Positions 1 to 8,418 of a stretch of 35,017 nucleotides of DNA are shown in pieces. How positions within the stretch are numbered: position 1 is the first letter of the stretch; every line of letters begins with the position of its first letter. The stretch comes from Flammeovirgaceae bacterium (GTDB lineage Bacteria > Bacteroidota > Bacteroidia > Cytophagales > Cyclobacteriaceae), in contig JAJTHV010000123.1 in assembly GCA_021300095.1 (NCBI GenBank), forward strand, positions 1-35,017, written 5' to 3'. A model generated the notes under the pieces. It made no database searches, was not told the origin of the DNA, and saw nothing but the letters and a program-made list of their open reading frames with translations. A program made the translations under genes and the position numbers.

Positions 1-1276
1 ATAACATTCTTCGTAAGCGCATTTTTTCTTTCCCCTCTACGCTTTTCATTTTAAGTAAATATTGATCTTTCCATTCCTGATTGCTTTGCCTTCTAATGGA
101 TCTACCTTTTTCTGAAGTGGTGCAACTTGATTTAATGTTACAGCCTGTGCAGTTGACTCCTTGATATATTTTAGCTTCTGTATTTCTACGTTTGTCTCTT
201 TTAATCCCATGCATCGGATGAAGTTCTTGCCCTTGTGAACAGGTGTAAATGTCTTGCTCTGTATTGTAGCTAAATTCAATACCTGCTTCTATCTCACGGA
301 GTTGTTGATGGTTATGACTAATAGGAACAAAGCATTCAATACTCTTCTCTTTCTCTAAGTATTCGATTTGGTTAATCACATAGTAGCCGGCATCAGCAAT
401 AACTTTTTCTGGAGTAATACATAAGTCTCTCTCAACTTGCTCTACCATTGGTGTTAGTTGATTTCTATCATTGGCATGATTTGTCATTGTTGAACACACA
501 ATCATATGATTCTCCGCATCGACTACAGCTTGAAGATTGTAACTGAGGTGCCTTCCATGGCGGCTTTGCATAATTCGAGCATCTGGATCGGTAGGACTCA
601 ACTTCTTTGCCTCCGTATTTTCGAGTACTTCCTTTTGTTTTCTTAGTTGCTGTATTTCTTGCTGTATTGTCTCTAACTGCTGAGCCATAAGTTTCTTCTG
701 CTCCTCCATTTCTAATAGCTCATTTTCGGCTTGATCAGACTGTTCTAAACCAGCCATATATTTACTAAGCTCTGCTTCTAAATCAACTAGTCTATTATCA
801 ACTGTACTAAGATCAATATACATACCCGCATTGGCTCTAATCTTTGAGCCATCGATGCTGATGATTTTGCCTTTTATGTATCCCGAGTCTTTAAGAAGTT
901 GATTGAACTTTAGCAACACTAACTCAATTGCTGTACCATTTTGCCTTCTAAAGTTGGCTATGGTTTTATGGTCTGGAGCTAATCTTGTCATTAGCCACAT
1001 CAATTCAATATTTCGATGACATTCTCGCTCCAATTTCCGGCTACTACTAAGGCTATTTAAATATCCGTACAAGTACAGCTTTAATAAAAGAGATGGATGA
1101 TAGGCTTTCCTTCCGATATCTAATCGACCTTTCTCTTCAAACAACGAAAGATTTTCTTTTGTAAAACAATCTGCCATTAAATCGATCAAACGACAGTAGT
1201 GTTGGGCAGGAACCATATCGTCCAAGCGTGTGAAGAATTCACTTTGAAGTCTGTCGTTTCCTAAAATGTAGTGCAT
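1..1276 (-). CDS. IS1182-family transposase, C-terminus cut by window edge
   Basis: The frame starts at the ATG at 1276 (MHYILGNDRLQ) and stays open to base 1, giving 425 codons with no stop. The N-terminal part (about residues 15-120) has the DUF772-type helical domain seen in IS1182 transposases. IISIDGSKIRANAG holds the first catalytic Asp (D142). A long charged coiled coil follows (about 155-225), then VIADAGYY with the second catalytic Asp, and a Cys cluster C-TGC-5-C near residue 390. The catalytic Glu should lie just past the edge, after MKSVEGKEKM. The protein acts in cut-and-paste DDE transposition. A 77-codon ORF at 46-279 in another frame is only a shadow. The visible part shows no frameshift, so the element may be active. 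Confidence 0.9.
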   Translation of the reverse strand, partial: MHYILGNDRLQSEFFTRLDDMVPAQHYCRLIDLMADCFTKENLSLFEEKGRLDIGRKAYHPSLLLKLYLYGYLNSLSSSRKLERECHRNIELMWLMTRLAPDHKTIANFRRQNGTAIELVLLKFNQLLKDSGYIKGKIISIDGSKIRANAGMYIDLSTVDNRLVDLEAELSKYMAGLEQSDQAENELLEMEEQKKLMAQQLETIQQEIQQLRKQKEVLENTEAKKLSPTDPDARIMQSRHGRHLSYNLQAVVDAENHMIVCSTMTNHANDRNQLTPMVEQVERDLCITPEKVIADAGYYVINQIEYLEKEKSIECFVPISHNHQQLREIEAGIEFSYNTEQDIYTCSQGQELHPMHGIKRDKRRNTEAKIYQGVNCTGCNIKSSCTTSEKGRSIRRQSNQEWKDQYLLKMKSVEGKEKMRLRRML

Positions 1277-1332
1277 ATCTATTGTTTTGCCCTATAAAGA
1301 TAAAAACATTAGATGTATTTTTACACAGCCTC
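1..1332 (-). mobile_element. IS1182-type insertion sequence, one end only
   Basis: This is the 5' (upstream) end of an insertion sequence whose other end lies beyond the left edge. Read on the minus strand, the likely terminus begins GAGGCTGTGTAAAAA (about 1332 down to 1318), a form typical of the ends of IS1182/IS5-like elements. A 40-odd base leader and the transposase ORF follow. The exact boundary and the target duplication cannot be fixed without the missing end. The element is inserted in the 3' part of the neighbouring ATP-grasp gene. Confidence 0.8.
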
Positions 1333-2196
1333 ATAGATGTGCGCTGGCTCTGCTCCGCAGCCGTTGAGTTCGACAATTTTTACGTGGCCATCTTCTAAAT
1401 CTTTCAATGTGGCGCATCGCAAATCATAACGACCAAAATAAAAGCCATTGATTTGCTGGCTGATGCGATCGAATGACTGATTGAGTTGCTCGGTGATGAG
1501 GTGATTGGCATTTAAAAATGTGGTGCCGAGGCAATGGTTGCCAATGGAGACTAACTCCATGCGTTGGCCTGCGGGCAAAATAGTTTGCAGCCGCGATTGA
1601 TAGGTGACTTGTAGCAAATTCCATTGCAGCCGTGCGCGGTCTTTTTCTAAAATGAGTTGTTGCAATGTTTTGATACCATCGCCTGTGACGGAAAGAAATT
1701 CTTTCATGGTGATGGAGTTGACAAAGCCGCGCGGTTGGCTGGGGAAGCGGAGGTAGTACACGCCAAACTCCAGCGGCAAATCGACCAGTTCTTGGGCGAT
1801 GAAGTTGATTTTGATTTCGGAAAGATATTGATCGATGTCGGCTTCGGTTTTTATTTTGCGCACCATCCATCCGCGCTCGCCCATGTCGGGTTTGAAGATA
1901 ACGGGCAAATGCAATCCGGCTTGTTGGAGTTGCGCAAGCACTTGTTGTCGCGTGGCTGGAACTTGAATTAAAATGGCGATGGGCTTTACTTCGTTGGGAA
2001 CTAATTGCAAAACCTCATACTTTGATTCGCCCATCATACCACCTGTGAGGATGCCGGGGTTGGAGGCGGAGAAGTAAAAGAGGGAACGCTCGCGTAGGGC
2101 GTACCAAAACCACAGAAAGAAAATCGGGAATTGAATAATGCCGAAGGGCCAATATTCCCAGTGAAAAAGTTTGATGAAGAAATTTCGAACGTTCAA
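1321..2196 (-). pseudogene. ATP-grasp (D-Ala-D-Ala ligase-like) protein truncated by the IS
   Basis: The readable product is 291 aa. An N-terminal aromatic, membrane-associated stretch (about residues 10-50) is followed by an ATP-grasp fold: VIFKPDMGERGW near 100, the central strand FIAQELVD near 133, and RYDLRC with VELNGCGAEPAHIY near the C-terminus, where the metal-binding acid and Asn lie. The family is widespread in Bacteroidota, and no substrate is established. The last residues (EAV) and the TAA stop are read from the IS terminus, so the natural C-terminus is missing, probably some tens of residues. It starts 5 bases after the DinB-like gene, so the two were probably one operon. The ATP-binding core is nearly complete, and residual activity is possible but doubtful. 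Confidence 0.8.
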
Positions 2197-2201
2197 CGGG
2201 C

Positions 2202-2726
2202 TTATGATCTGCTGGTAGCCATGGATTGCTTTTGGTGGTAGCGCAAGGTAGAAACGGCTATACCAAAATCGGGTGGCAAAGAAATATAGGGAGCTACTTC
2301 GTGTATGCCGATTTTCATGATGGCCATGTGGTGCACGGCATGCTCGATGTTGTAAGTCAGCTCGCGGAAGTAGTTGGTTTCCACGATCAACGATTCCTCG
2401 CTGGTGGGATGGTATCCTACTTCGAGTTTTAAAGGTTGATCTTGCTGTTTTTGATTGATGAACTCGATGATGCGTTGAATGGTGCCTAAGGCAATGGCTT
2501 TATCCGTTTCAATGAGTTTGTCGTGATTCCGTTTGTCGTAGTTGACAAGGCCTTTGTTGTATCCTTCTTCCAGACAAATAAAAAATTCCAGTGTGTGGCG
2601 CAGATGTTGGCCAATGGTGGAATTGCCGAGGGCAACTGAGGGCTTCAGCAAGTCGTTATCTCGCAGTTGTTCTACCAAATGAGAGAGTTGCTTGAGAATA
2701 GCAGAGGCTGCCGATGAAAGTTGCAT
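2202..2726 (-). CDS. DinB-fold metal-binding protein
   Basis: This 174-aa protein has the four-helix DinB/YfiT-like layout. H41 and H44 lie in IGQHLRHTLEF, and H129, H132 and H133 lie in NIEHAVHHMAIM, a spacing consistent with a metal site. Such proteins act as thiol-dependent transferases or have unknown function; the sequence does not show which. It is read first, with the truncated ATP-grasp gene starting 5 bases after its stop. It is cytoplasmic, with no signal peptide. The family is fairly sure, the role is not. Confidence 0.75.
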   Translation of the reverse strand: MQLSSAASAILKQLSHLVEQLRDNDLLKPSVALGNSTIGQHLRHTLEFFICLEEGYNKGLVNYDKRNHDKLIETDKAIALGTIQRIIEFINQKQQDQPLKLEVGYHPTSEESLIVETNYFRELTYNIEHAVHHMAIMKIGIHEVAPYISLPPDFGIAVSTLRYHQKQSMATSRS

Positions 2727-2790
2727 AATTAAAAAGTACAGTAAAGGTAATTGTTTAAAGGATGGGATTTTTGCCGTCTGTCAACAAATT

Positions 2791-3249
2791 TCAAGGAAGT
2801 AGTTTCTTCCAGTTTTGGTCGCCTTTGGTTTTAAGCGTTTTCTCGTTTTTGTTCCAGTCTTTGAGCGTGTTGGTGCCCCAGAAATTGTAGAAGAGGTATA
2901 ATTTGCCATCCAGGATTTTAAATGTTTCAGGATCGATTTTTACTTTCTCTCCTGTTTCGCCCATCGCATAAGCACACCATCCTCCGTAGGCGGGCTCGTA
3001 TTTTTCCGGAGATGCTTTGAATTTATTTAAGTTGGCTTGGCTGCTGAACCAATAGGTGACGCCACGGAGTGCAAATGAAAATTGGCTTTTGCCTTCGGCT
3101 GGCTTATTGTCAAAATAGCTGACAGGATCATAGCCTTCGATGGCTACATTTTTTTTGATATTGAAGTTCTTTTTCCGGGCATCGTCTGTTTGCGCGAAGG
3201 CGATGATGGAAAGAAAAAGAAAGGCGAGGGATAAGAGATTCGCTTTCAT
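2791..3249 (-). CDS. Secreted YHS domain-containing protein
   Basis: The product is 152 aa. Residues 1-19 are a signal peptide ending AFA before Q20. The mature part carries a YHS domain: VAIEGYDPVSYF near 35-46, then an F-x-F and YWF strand, FKASPEKYEPAYGGWCAYAM near 78-97, and FYNFWGTNTLKDW near 120. YHS domains are small folds sometimes binding metal. Stand-alone secreted versions are common in Bacteroidota, with no settled role. The gene is divergent from the toxin-antitoxin locus and separated by about 65 bases from the DinB-like gene downstream, so it may be its own transcript. Confidence 0.8.
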   Translation of the reverse strand: MKANLLSLAFLFLSIIAFAQTDDARKKNFNIKKNVAIEGYDPVSYFDNKPAEGKSQFSFALRGVTYWFSSQANLNKFKASPEKYEPAYGGWCAYAMGETGEKVKIDPETFKILDGKLYLFYNFWGTNTLKDWNKNEKTLKTKGDQNWKKLLP

Positions 3250-3393
3250 CGATTAATTCATTAGTGATGTTGTTTCACGTATTTAACAAAGGTGGGTTTT
3301 TGGTATTGCTTTCATTGTCGTGCAGACGGCAAAATGAAGTAATAGTCGATTAGTAAACGAAATTTGAGTATTTTTAATTAATAATTTGCCCTT

Positions 3394-3648
3394 ATGTCTA
3401 ATGCGGAAGTAAAAAGAAAATTGATTTCAAAAATCAAAGATTCAAAAGACGAAGCTCTTTTGAAGGATCTGTATTCTTTACTTAAAAATGAGTCAAGGTC
3501 GGAGATATTACTACTCAGTGAAGAGCAAGCTAAAGCCATTCGCGAAGCGGAACAAGAAATTGAAAACGGACATTACTTAACGGATACAGCTGTTCGTAAG
3601 AAAACAGCCCAATGGCTCGTTAATTTGGTCCATTACAGCATCTACTGA
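3394..3648 (+). CDS. Antitoxin of a RelB-like type II toxin-antitoxin pair
   Basis: This 84-aa acidic, helical protein shows the layout of small Bacteroidota antitoxins: an N-terminal helical region (AEVKRKLISKIKDSKDEAL), then LSEEQAKAIREAEQEIENG, and a C-terminal toxin-binding tail ending near QWL. It should bind and neutralise the RelE/ParE-type protein coded directly downstream and repress its own promoter. The last eight residues (NLVHYSIY) look foreign. If one A is restored between 3620 and 3621, the frame stops right after QWLV. The present C-terminal tail is therefore probably the product of a frameshift. Confidence 0.65.
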   Translation: MSNAEVKRKLISKIKDSKDEALLKDLYSLLKNESRSEILLLSEEQAKAIREAEQEIENGHYLTDTAVRKKTAQWLVNLVHYSIY

Positions 3649-3907
3649 AAAAGACCAAATCTTAACTTATTGGCTTTACCGAAATCGATCCAAATCCTAC
3701 CCCAAAAAACTCGATCGTCTATTTCACCAATGTGCTAAGATGCTATCTAGGCATCCCCTTTTAGGCAGGCGAACATCGTATACTGGCGTTCATGTAAAAT
3801 TAATACGGGACTACTTTCTATTCTATAAGTTTGATGATAAGTTCCTTTACGTGCTTCGGATTTGGGATGCCAGAAGAAAACCGGAAGAATCACCCTTCCG
3901 TTTGTAA
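3612..3907 (+). pseudogene. RelE/ParE-like toxin, frame broken at its start
   Basis: From 3623 to 3907 one frame is open and reads IWSITASTEKDQILTYWLYR, continuing with RNRSKSYPKKLDRLF, HPLLGRRTSYTGVHVKLIRD, YFLFYKF and VLRIWDARRKPE. This is a clear RelE/ParE mRNA-interferase or gyrase-toxin fold. The frame has no ATG before 3740. The ATG at 3612 (MAR) is one base out of phase and meets TAA at 3621. Adding one A after 3620 gives MARIIWSITAST, a normal 98-aa toxin overlapping the antitoxin end. The toxin is thus most likely inactive, unless the base is a sequencing error or a rare start codon is used. Confidence 0.75.
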
Positions 3908-3933
3908 CTCTGCCTATCAAATCTTTAATATTG
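3901..3933 (+). promoter_or_regulatory. Candidate promoter of the MoxR gene
   Basis: TTTG at 3901-3904 and TAATATTG at 3926-3933 are separated by 21 bases and match the Bacteroidota -33/-7 pattern (TTTG and TAnnTTTG) with one mismatch. The MoxR ATG lies 31 bases further on. The -33 element overlaps the end of the toxin frame. Pattern match only. Confidence 0.4.
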
Positions 3934-3964
3934 CAGTCCGTTTAAAATAAGTATTTCAACAATT

Positions 3965-4954
3965 ATGGCATTTACTTCCTCTACTGAGCTCCATCAAGCG
4001 CATCAAGAAAAAATCAAACAGGTATTTGGAGAAGTCTCTAAAGTAGTGGTAGGCCAAAATTATATGGTCAACCGCCTGCTGGTGGGTTTGTTTACCAATG
4101 GTCACGTATTGCTGGAAGGAGTACCCGGATTGGCCAAAACCCTCACTATTTCAACGCTTGCCAAGGTATTGCACCTGGATTTTCAACGAATTCAGTTTAC
4201 CCCAGACCTTTTACCGGCCGATTTGATCGGAACGATGATCTATAATCAAAAAGACGGCAAATTTGAGGTAAAAAAGGGGCCCATTTTCGCCAATATTATC
4301 CTGGCAGATGAAATTAACCGCTCTCCGGCTAAGGTGCAATCGGCACTTTTGGAGGCGATGCAGGAGAAGCAAGTGACTATTGGCGAGACCACATTTAAGT
4401 TGGATCGTCCTTTTTTGGTGCTGGCCACTCAAAACCCGGTAGATCAAGAAGGTACTTATCCACTACCCGAGGCGCAGGTAGACCGCTTTATGATGAAAGT
4501 GTTTGTGAACTACCCGACCAAAGAGGAGGAATTAGAGATTATGCGCAGAATCTCGAACATGCAGTTCGGCTATGAGGTAGACACCATTCTTACCAAAGAA
4601 GACATTTTCGCCATCCGCGAAGAAGTGAACAAAGTGAAGATTTCGGAATCGCTGGAGCGCTATATCATTGAGTTGGTAACGGCTACCCGCAAGCCGAAAG
4701 AATACAAACTCGACCACGAAGCTCAATACATCCAGTTTGGTGCTTCACCACGCGCCAGCATTAACCTCAACTTATCCGCCAAAGCGGTAGCCTACATGGA
4801 GGGCCGCGACTATGTACTGCCCGAGGATATCAAAGAAGTGGCGCTGGATGTGATGAACCACCGTATTTTACTCAACTACGAGGCCGAAGCCGACAATGTG
4901 AAAACGGCTGATATTGTAAAGGCATTGTTACAAAAGGTGCCGATCGGGAAGTAA
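3965..4954 (+). CDS. MoxR-family AAA+ ATPase
   Basis: This 329-aa protein is the usual MoxR length. Walker A is GVPGLAKT (52-59), Walker B is IILADE (111-116), sensor 1 is ATQNP (154-158) and the QVDRF box is at 171-175. A C-terminal lid helical region ends at VPIGK. MoxR proteins are cytoplasmic chaperone-like ATPases that act with von Willebrand A-domain and DUF58 partners on envelope or cofactor proteins. Here the usual downstream DUF58 and BatA/BatB genes are absent. The next gene, 341 bases away, is a TonB-dependent receptor, so the partner must lie elsewhere. The start at 3965 is supported by the AT-rich leader CAACAATT. Confidence 0.93.
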   Translation: MAFTSSTELHQAHQEKIKQVFGEVSKVVVGQNYMVNRLLVGLFTNGHVLLEGVPGLAKTLTISTLAKVLHLDFQRIQFTPDLLPADLIGTMIYNQKDGKFEVKKGPIFANIILADEINRSPAKVQSALLEAMQEKQVTIGETTFKLDRPFLVLATQNPVDQEGTYPLPEAQVDRFMMKVFVNYPTKEEELEIMRRISNMQFGYEVDTILTKEDIFAIREEVNKVKISESLERYIIELVTATRKPKEYKLDHEAQYIQFGASPRASINLNLSAKAVAYMEGRDYVLPEDIKEVALDVMNHRILLNYEAEADNVKTADIVKALLQKVPIGK

Positions 4955-5295
4955 TCCATCTTAAATTTTAAAGTGGCCTTGAAGTCGTAGACCACGGAAC
5001 GCATGTTAAAACAAATTGCCGGTTGGCATCCTGTCGGTTTATTGCCCTTTCGGGATGATCAACAGGTTAACGAAAGATTACATTCTTTAAGTTAGTATCA
5101 ACCAAATGTTATGCGGACTTGCTGCGTAACTGATTCACTTTCAGTTGAAGTAGCCATAAAAATCAAACTTTAATTAGTTTGAAATCGAGCTATTTGAGAC
5201 CTTTTTAAAGGCTTCACTTAACAATTTCATAACACTGCCGACCAGATGAGGTAATATGGCCACCCGACCTTTGCACGAAATTAAATCTATCTGTT
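4955..5295 (+). other. 341-base gap between MoxR and the TonB-dependent receptor
   Basis: No gene is convincing here; a 30-codon ORF at about 5004-5096 has no recognisable content. There is an inverted repeat TCAAACT (5163-5169) / AGTTTGA (5176-5182) with a 6-base loop, and a short palindrome CCTTTTTAAAGG (5200-5211). Just before the receptor gene, GACCTTTG (5266-5273) resembles a -7 element with one mismatch. The inverted repeat could be an operator or a weak terminator, since it has no T-run. Confidence 0.5.
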
Positions 5296-8136
5296 ATGCG
5301 TGCATTTTTACGGTTTCTAGCGTTCTTTTTTATTACTAGTTCAGCTCTTGCGCAATATGGTTCGATCAGTGGCAAGGTAGTGGACTTTAAAACTAAAGAG
5401 GCTATCATTGGAGCCAATGTTGTCATTCAAGGTACATCCGTAGGTGCTCCAACCGACATTGAAGGCAATTATTCTATAACTAACCTCAAGCCTGGTAACT
5501 ATACTCTTACTATTTCTTATGTTACCTATAAGCCTCAAACAGTACCAGATGTTTCTGTAGAAAGTGGTAAAATAACAACGGTTGAAATCACCTTGGTAGA
5601 AGATGTAGCCGAACTTCAAGAAGTTGTAGTAACTGCTACACGTGAGGTAAATAATGACATCTCCCTTATGAAAGGCATTCAAGAAAGCAAATTAGTTGTA
5701 AGCGGAATTTCATCAGAACAAATTGTAAAGCTTCCAGACAATGATGCTGCTCAGGTAATGAAAAGAGTTCCGGGTATTACGATTGTGGACAATCGATTTG
5801 TAATGGTTCGTGGTATTCCTGAAAGATACAATCAAGTTATGATTAATAATGCCATTGCTCCGAGCACCGAAGTTGATAAAAGATCCTTTTCATTTGACTT
5901 GGTTCCAAGCGGTGCAGTAGATCAATTACTAATTTATAAATCTGGAACCGCTGAATTGCCTGGAGATTTTGCGGGTGGCGTTATACAAGTAATCACCAAA
6001 AGTACTTCCAATGAAGAGTATACCTCTTTTGGTTTAAACATGGGATACCGCATGAATACAACCTTTAGTAATTTTGCCAGCACAAAAGGAAGTGCGACCG
6101 ATTTTCTAGGATTTGATAATGGCTTTCGCTCTTTACCGAATAATTTTCCATCAGTTGAGGCACTAAAAAACACTGGATCTTTAAGTTCGCTTCGTGCAGA
6201 ATCAGGAAAATTGCTGACTAATAACTTCGATCTGTCAAACTCTAGTGCATTCTTAGATCATGGCCTCAATTTTGGTCTTGCACGGAACGTTAAGTTTGGG
6301 AAGGTAATGGCCAGTAACCTTACTCATATCTCTTATGGAAGAGGCTATATGACATTTGATGCCGGCTACACTCGCTACTCGGATTTTGACAAAAGCCCTA
6401 CTACTGTTTCCGTGCCTGTATACAATTTTGCTGACAAATATCACGTAGACGAAGCCAAAATAAACGTAACCCACAATTGGCTCTTTAAGCTGCCGGGAGG
6501 CAACAAAATTGAATTCAAAAATATCTTTGCACAACTCGGTGAGAATCGCACCATTCTACGAAGTGGAAGTGATGTTTCCTCTCTGCCAGGGAACTATAAC
6601 AACAATGCCTATCACTATACTAGCCGATCTATTTATAGCGGACAGCTTCAAGGAAACTTTGTTACTCCAAATGGCCTCAACTCCTTTTCTGTTTTACTTG
6701 GTGTAAATCTCCTCAAAAGAAACGAACCCGACTTTAGAAGATTTAGAAGAATCTTTGACAGCAATAAGCAAGAATACCGCATGATCTTACCCCCAAGCGC
6801 AAACTTGTTTGATGCAGGACGTTTTTATTCTAATCTAACCGATGTAGGTTATTCAAATGGGCTCAGTTTCGAGCATAAATTTATAAAGTCGGAAGAGAAA
6901 AGAGTGCCTCTTCTGAAAGCAGGTTATTACGCAGAATACAAATCGCGTGAGTTTGACGCTCGATATGTTTCTTACTTGTACCCTACGATTTTCGATGGTC
7001 AAATTGGGGACGACCTGTCTTACCAGCCTTTATCCTCTATTTTTAGTCCTACCAACCTTTTCTCAGTAAACACTGATGGCTCATTGAAAGATGGATTGGC
7101 AATTCAAGAAGGAAGTCGTGAGACAGATTCTTATAGAGGAAACAATCTTCTCTTAGCCGGATATATTTCTGCCACTGTCCCTGTTGGGAATTTTGATATC
7201 TCGGGAGGAATTCGCGTAGAACGTAATGATCAAAAATTGATTTACAAGAAATCAGGAGCCGATTCAACGATAAATAATCTAGTAACATCACCGCTTCCTT
7301 TCATTAATATTGCCTACAACATCAACGAGCTCTCTCTGGTGCGTTTAGCCTATAGCCGAACTGTGAACAGACCTGAATTCAGAGAAATTGCGCCCTTCTT
7401 GTTTTATCAGTTCGAATACAACTTAAATGTTCAAGGCAAACGAAATCTAACTGTATGTGAGATTGATAATATTGATCTCCGTTGGGAGATGTACCCTAAT
7501 CCAGGCGAAGTCATTAGTGTGGGCGCATTTTACAAATACTTTAAAAATCCGATCGAATTTGCTCAGGTAAACGCTTCTGGTAACCTTCAATTTAGTTACC
7601 AAAATGCACCCGAAGCAAATTGCTATGGATTAGAATTGGAGATTCGCAAGTCTCTTGGAATCTTTGGAGTGTCTAAGTTTTTGCGCAATACATCGGTAAA
7701 TCTTAACTCGTCTATAATTAAAAGTGAGGTGGACATGGGCGCAGCAGCCGCAGCTTTTCAAGAACGCAGAAGACCTCTGCAAGGTCAGTCACCTTATGTT
7801 GTAAACTTTGGTGCCTATTATAATGATCCGGAATCCGGATTTGGTGTGAACCTAGGCTATAATATTTTCGGAAATCGTATTTTTTCTGTAGGCAGTGTGC
7901 TTTTCCCAACTTGGATTGAAATGCCACGTCATTCGGTGGACTTACAAGTCTCTAAAAAAATCAACCGGATGGAAATCAAATTAAACGTTCAAAATTTGTT
8001 GGATGCTCAGTATCGTTTTTATCAGGACAATGATGAAAATCAACAAATCGATGAACGGATCGATGATCCCATTCAAAAGTATCAAACAGGTGCCCAATAC
8101 ACCCTTTCCGTTGGCTGGAAATTTCTAAAAAATTAA
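5296..8136 (+). CDS. TonB-dependent outer-membrane receptor
   Basis: The protein is 946 aa. A signal peptide ends SALA before Q20. A carboxypeptidase-regulatory-like beta-sandwich (about 22-110; SISGKVVDFKTKEAIIGANV) leads to a TonB-box-like LQEVVVTATR, the plug (about 140-230; IVKLPDNDAAQVMKRVPGIT, then GDFAGGVIQVITK), and a beta-barrel ending YTLSVGWKFLKN. It imports a ligand across the outer membrane using TonB/ExbBD energy. It is shorter than typical SusC (about 1000 aa), and no SusD follows. The next gene is a putative surface lipoprotein, likely its partner. A strong terminator after it argues for separate transcripts. The substrate is unknown. Confidence 0.92.
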   Translation: MRAFLRFLAFFFITSSALAQYGSISGKVVDFKTKEAIIGANVVIQGTSVGAPTDIEGNYSITNLKPGNYTLTISYVTYKPQTVPDVSVESGKITTVEITLVEDVAELQEVVVTATREVNNDISLMKGIQESKLVVSGISSEQIVKLPDNDAAQVMKRVPGITIVDNRFVMVRGIPERYNQVMINNAIAPSTEVDKRSFSFDLVPSGAVDQLLIYKSGTAELPGDFAGGVIQVITKSTSNEEYTSFGLNMGYRMNTTFSNFASTKGSATDFLGFDNGFRSLPNNFPSVEALKNTGSLSSLRAESGKLLTNNFDLSNSSAFLDHGLNFGLARNVKFGKVMASNLTHISYGRGYMTFDAGYTRYSDFDKSPTTVSVPVYNFADKYHVDEAKINVTHNWLFKLPGGNKIEFKNIFAQLGENRTILRSGSDVSSLPGNYNNNAYHYTSRSIYSGQLQGNFVTPNGLNSFSVLLGVNLLKRNEPDFRRFRRIFDSNKQEYRMILPPSANLFDAGRFYSNLTDVGYSNGLSFEHKFIKSEEKRVPLLKAGYYAEYKSREFDARYVSYLYPTIFDGQIGDDLSYQPLSSIFSPTNLFSVNTDGSLKDGLAIQEGSRETDSYRGNNLLLAGYISATVPVGNFDISGGIRVERNDQKLIYKKSGADSTINNLVTSPLPFINIAYNINELSLVRLAYSRTVNRPEFREIAPFLFYQFEYNLNVQGKRNLTVCEIDNIDLRWEMYPNPGEVISVGAFYKYFKNPIEFAQVNASGNLQFSYQNAPEANCYGLELEIRKSLGIFGVSKFLRNTSVNLNSSIIKSEVDMGAAAAAFQERRRPLQGQSPYVVNFGAYYNDPESGFGVNLGYNIFGNRIFSVGSVLFPTWIEMPRHSVDLQVSKKINRMEIKLNVQNLLDAQYRFYQDNDENQQIDERIDDPIQKYQTGAQYTLSVGWKFLKN

Positions 8137-8150
8137 TTGAAATTTTCTTT

Positions 8151-8182
8151 AAAAAGGGACTGTTTGGAACAGTCCCTTTTTT
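8151..8182 (+). terminator. Intrinsic terminator after the TonB-dependent receptor
   Basis: The stem AAAAAGGGACTGT / ACAGTCCCTTTTTT with a short TTGGA loop is followed by a T/A-rich tail. It starts 14 bases after the receptor stop codon. Confidence 0.9.
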
Positions 8183-8386
8183 ATTTATAATCGTTAACAA
8201 TTCATTCATCTGAATTTGAAAAGATTCTTCTGGAATAAATTTATGATAGTCAAAAGTTCAAAAACAAGTTATTGTATATCACCTTATTATAACAATCAAT
8301 CTAATCATTATAAGTAAGGCGAGGCTCGTAACATTACAATAACAATCTGATAATTCAGCCATAATTAGGCTGTGGTTTATTGCATC

Positions 8387-8394
8387 TAAATTTG
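8387..8394 (+). promoter_or_regulatory. -7 promoter element of the surface lipoprotein gene
   Basis: TAAATTTG matches TAnnTTTG exactly and ends 24 bases before the chosen ATG at 8419. No convincing -33 TTTG is present. Its position places the transcription start downstream of the earlier in-frame ATG at 8380, which supports 8419 as the real start. Confidence 0.5.
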
Positions 8395-8418
8395 GGGATA
8401 ATTTTAAAAAAATATTAC

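Noticed and set aside
46-279. 77-codon ORF on the minus strand inside the transposase
   Set aside because: It is out of frame with the continuous transposase frame, which carries the Cys cluster and matches the family.
5004-5096. 30-codon ORF in the gap after MoxR
   Set aside because: It is short, with no recognisable motif or leader.
8380-8418. Earlier ATG for the surface lipoprotein
   Set aside because: It would add 13 residues before a clear lipoprotein signal and lies at or before the -7 promoter element.
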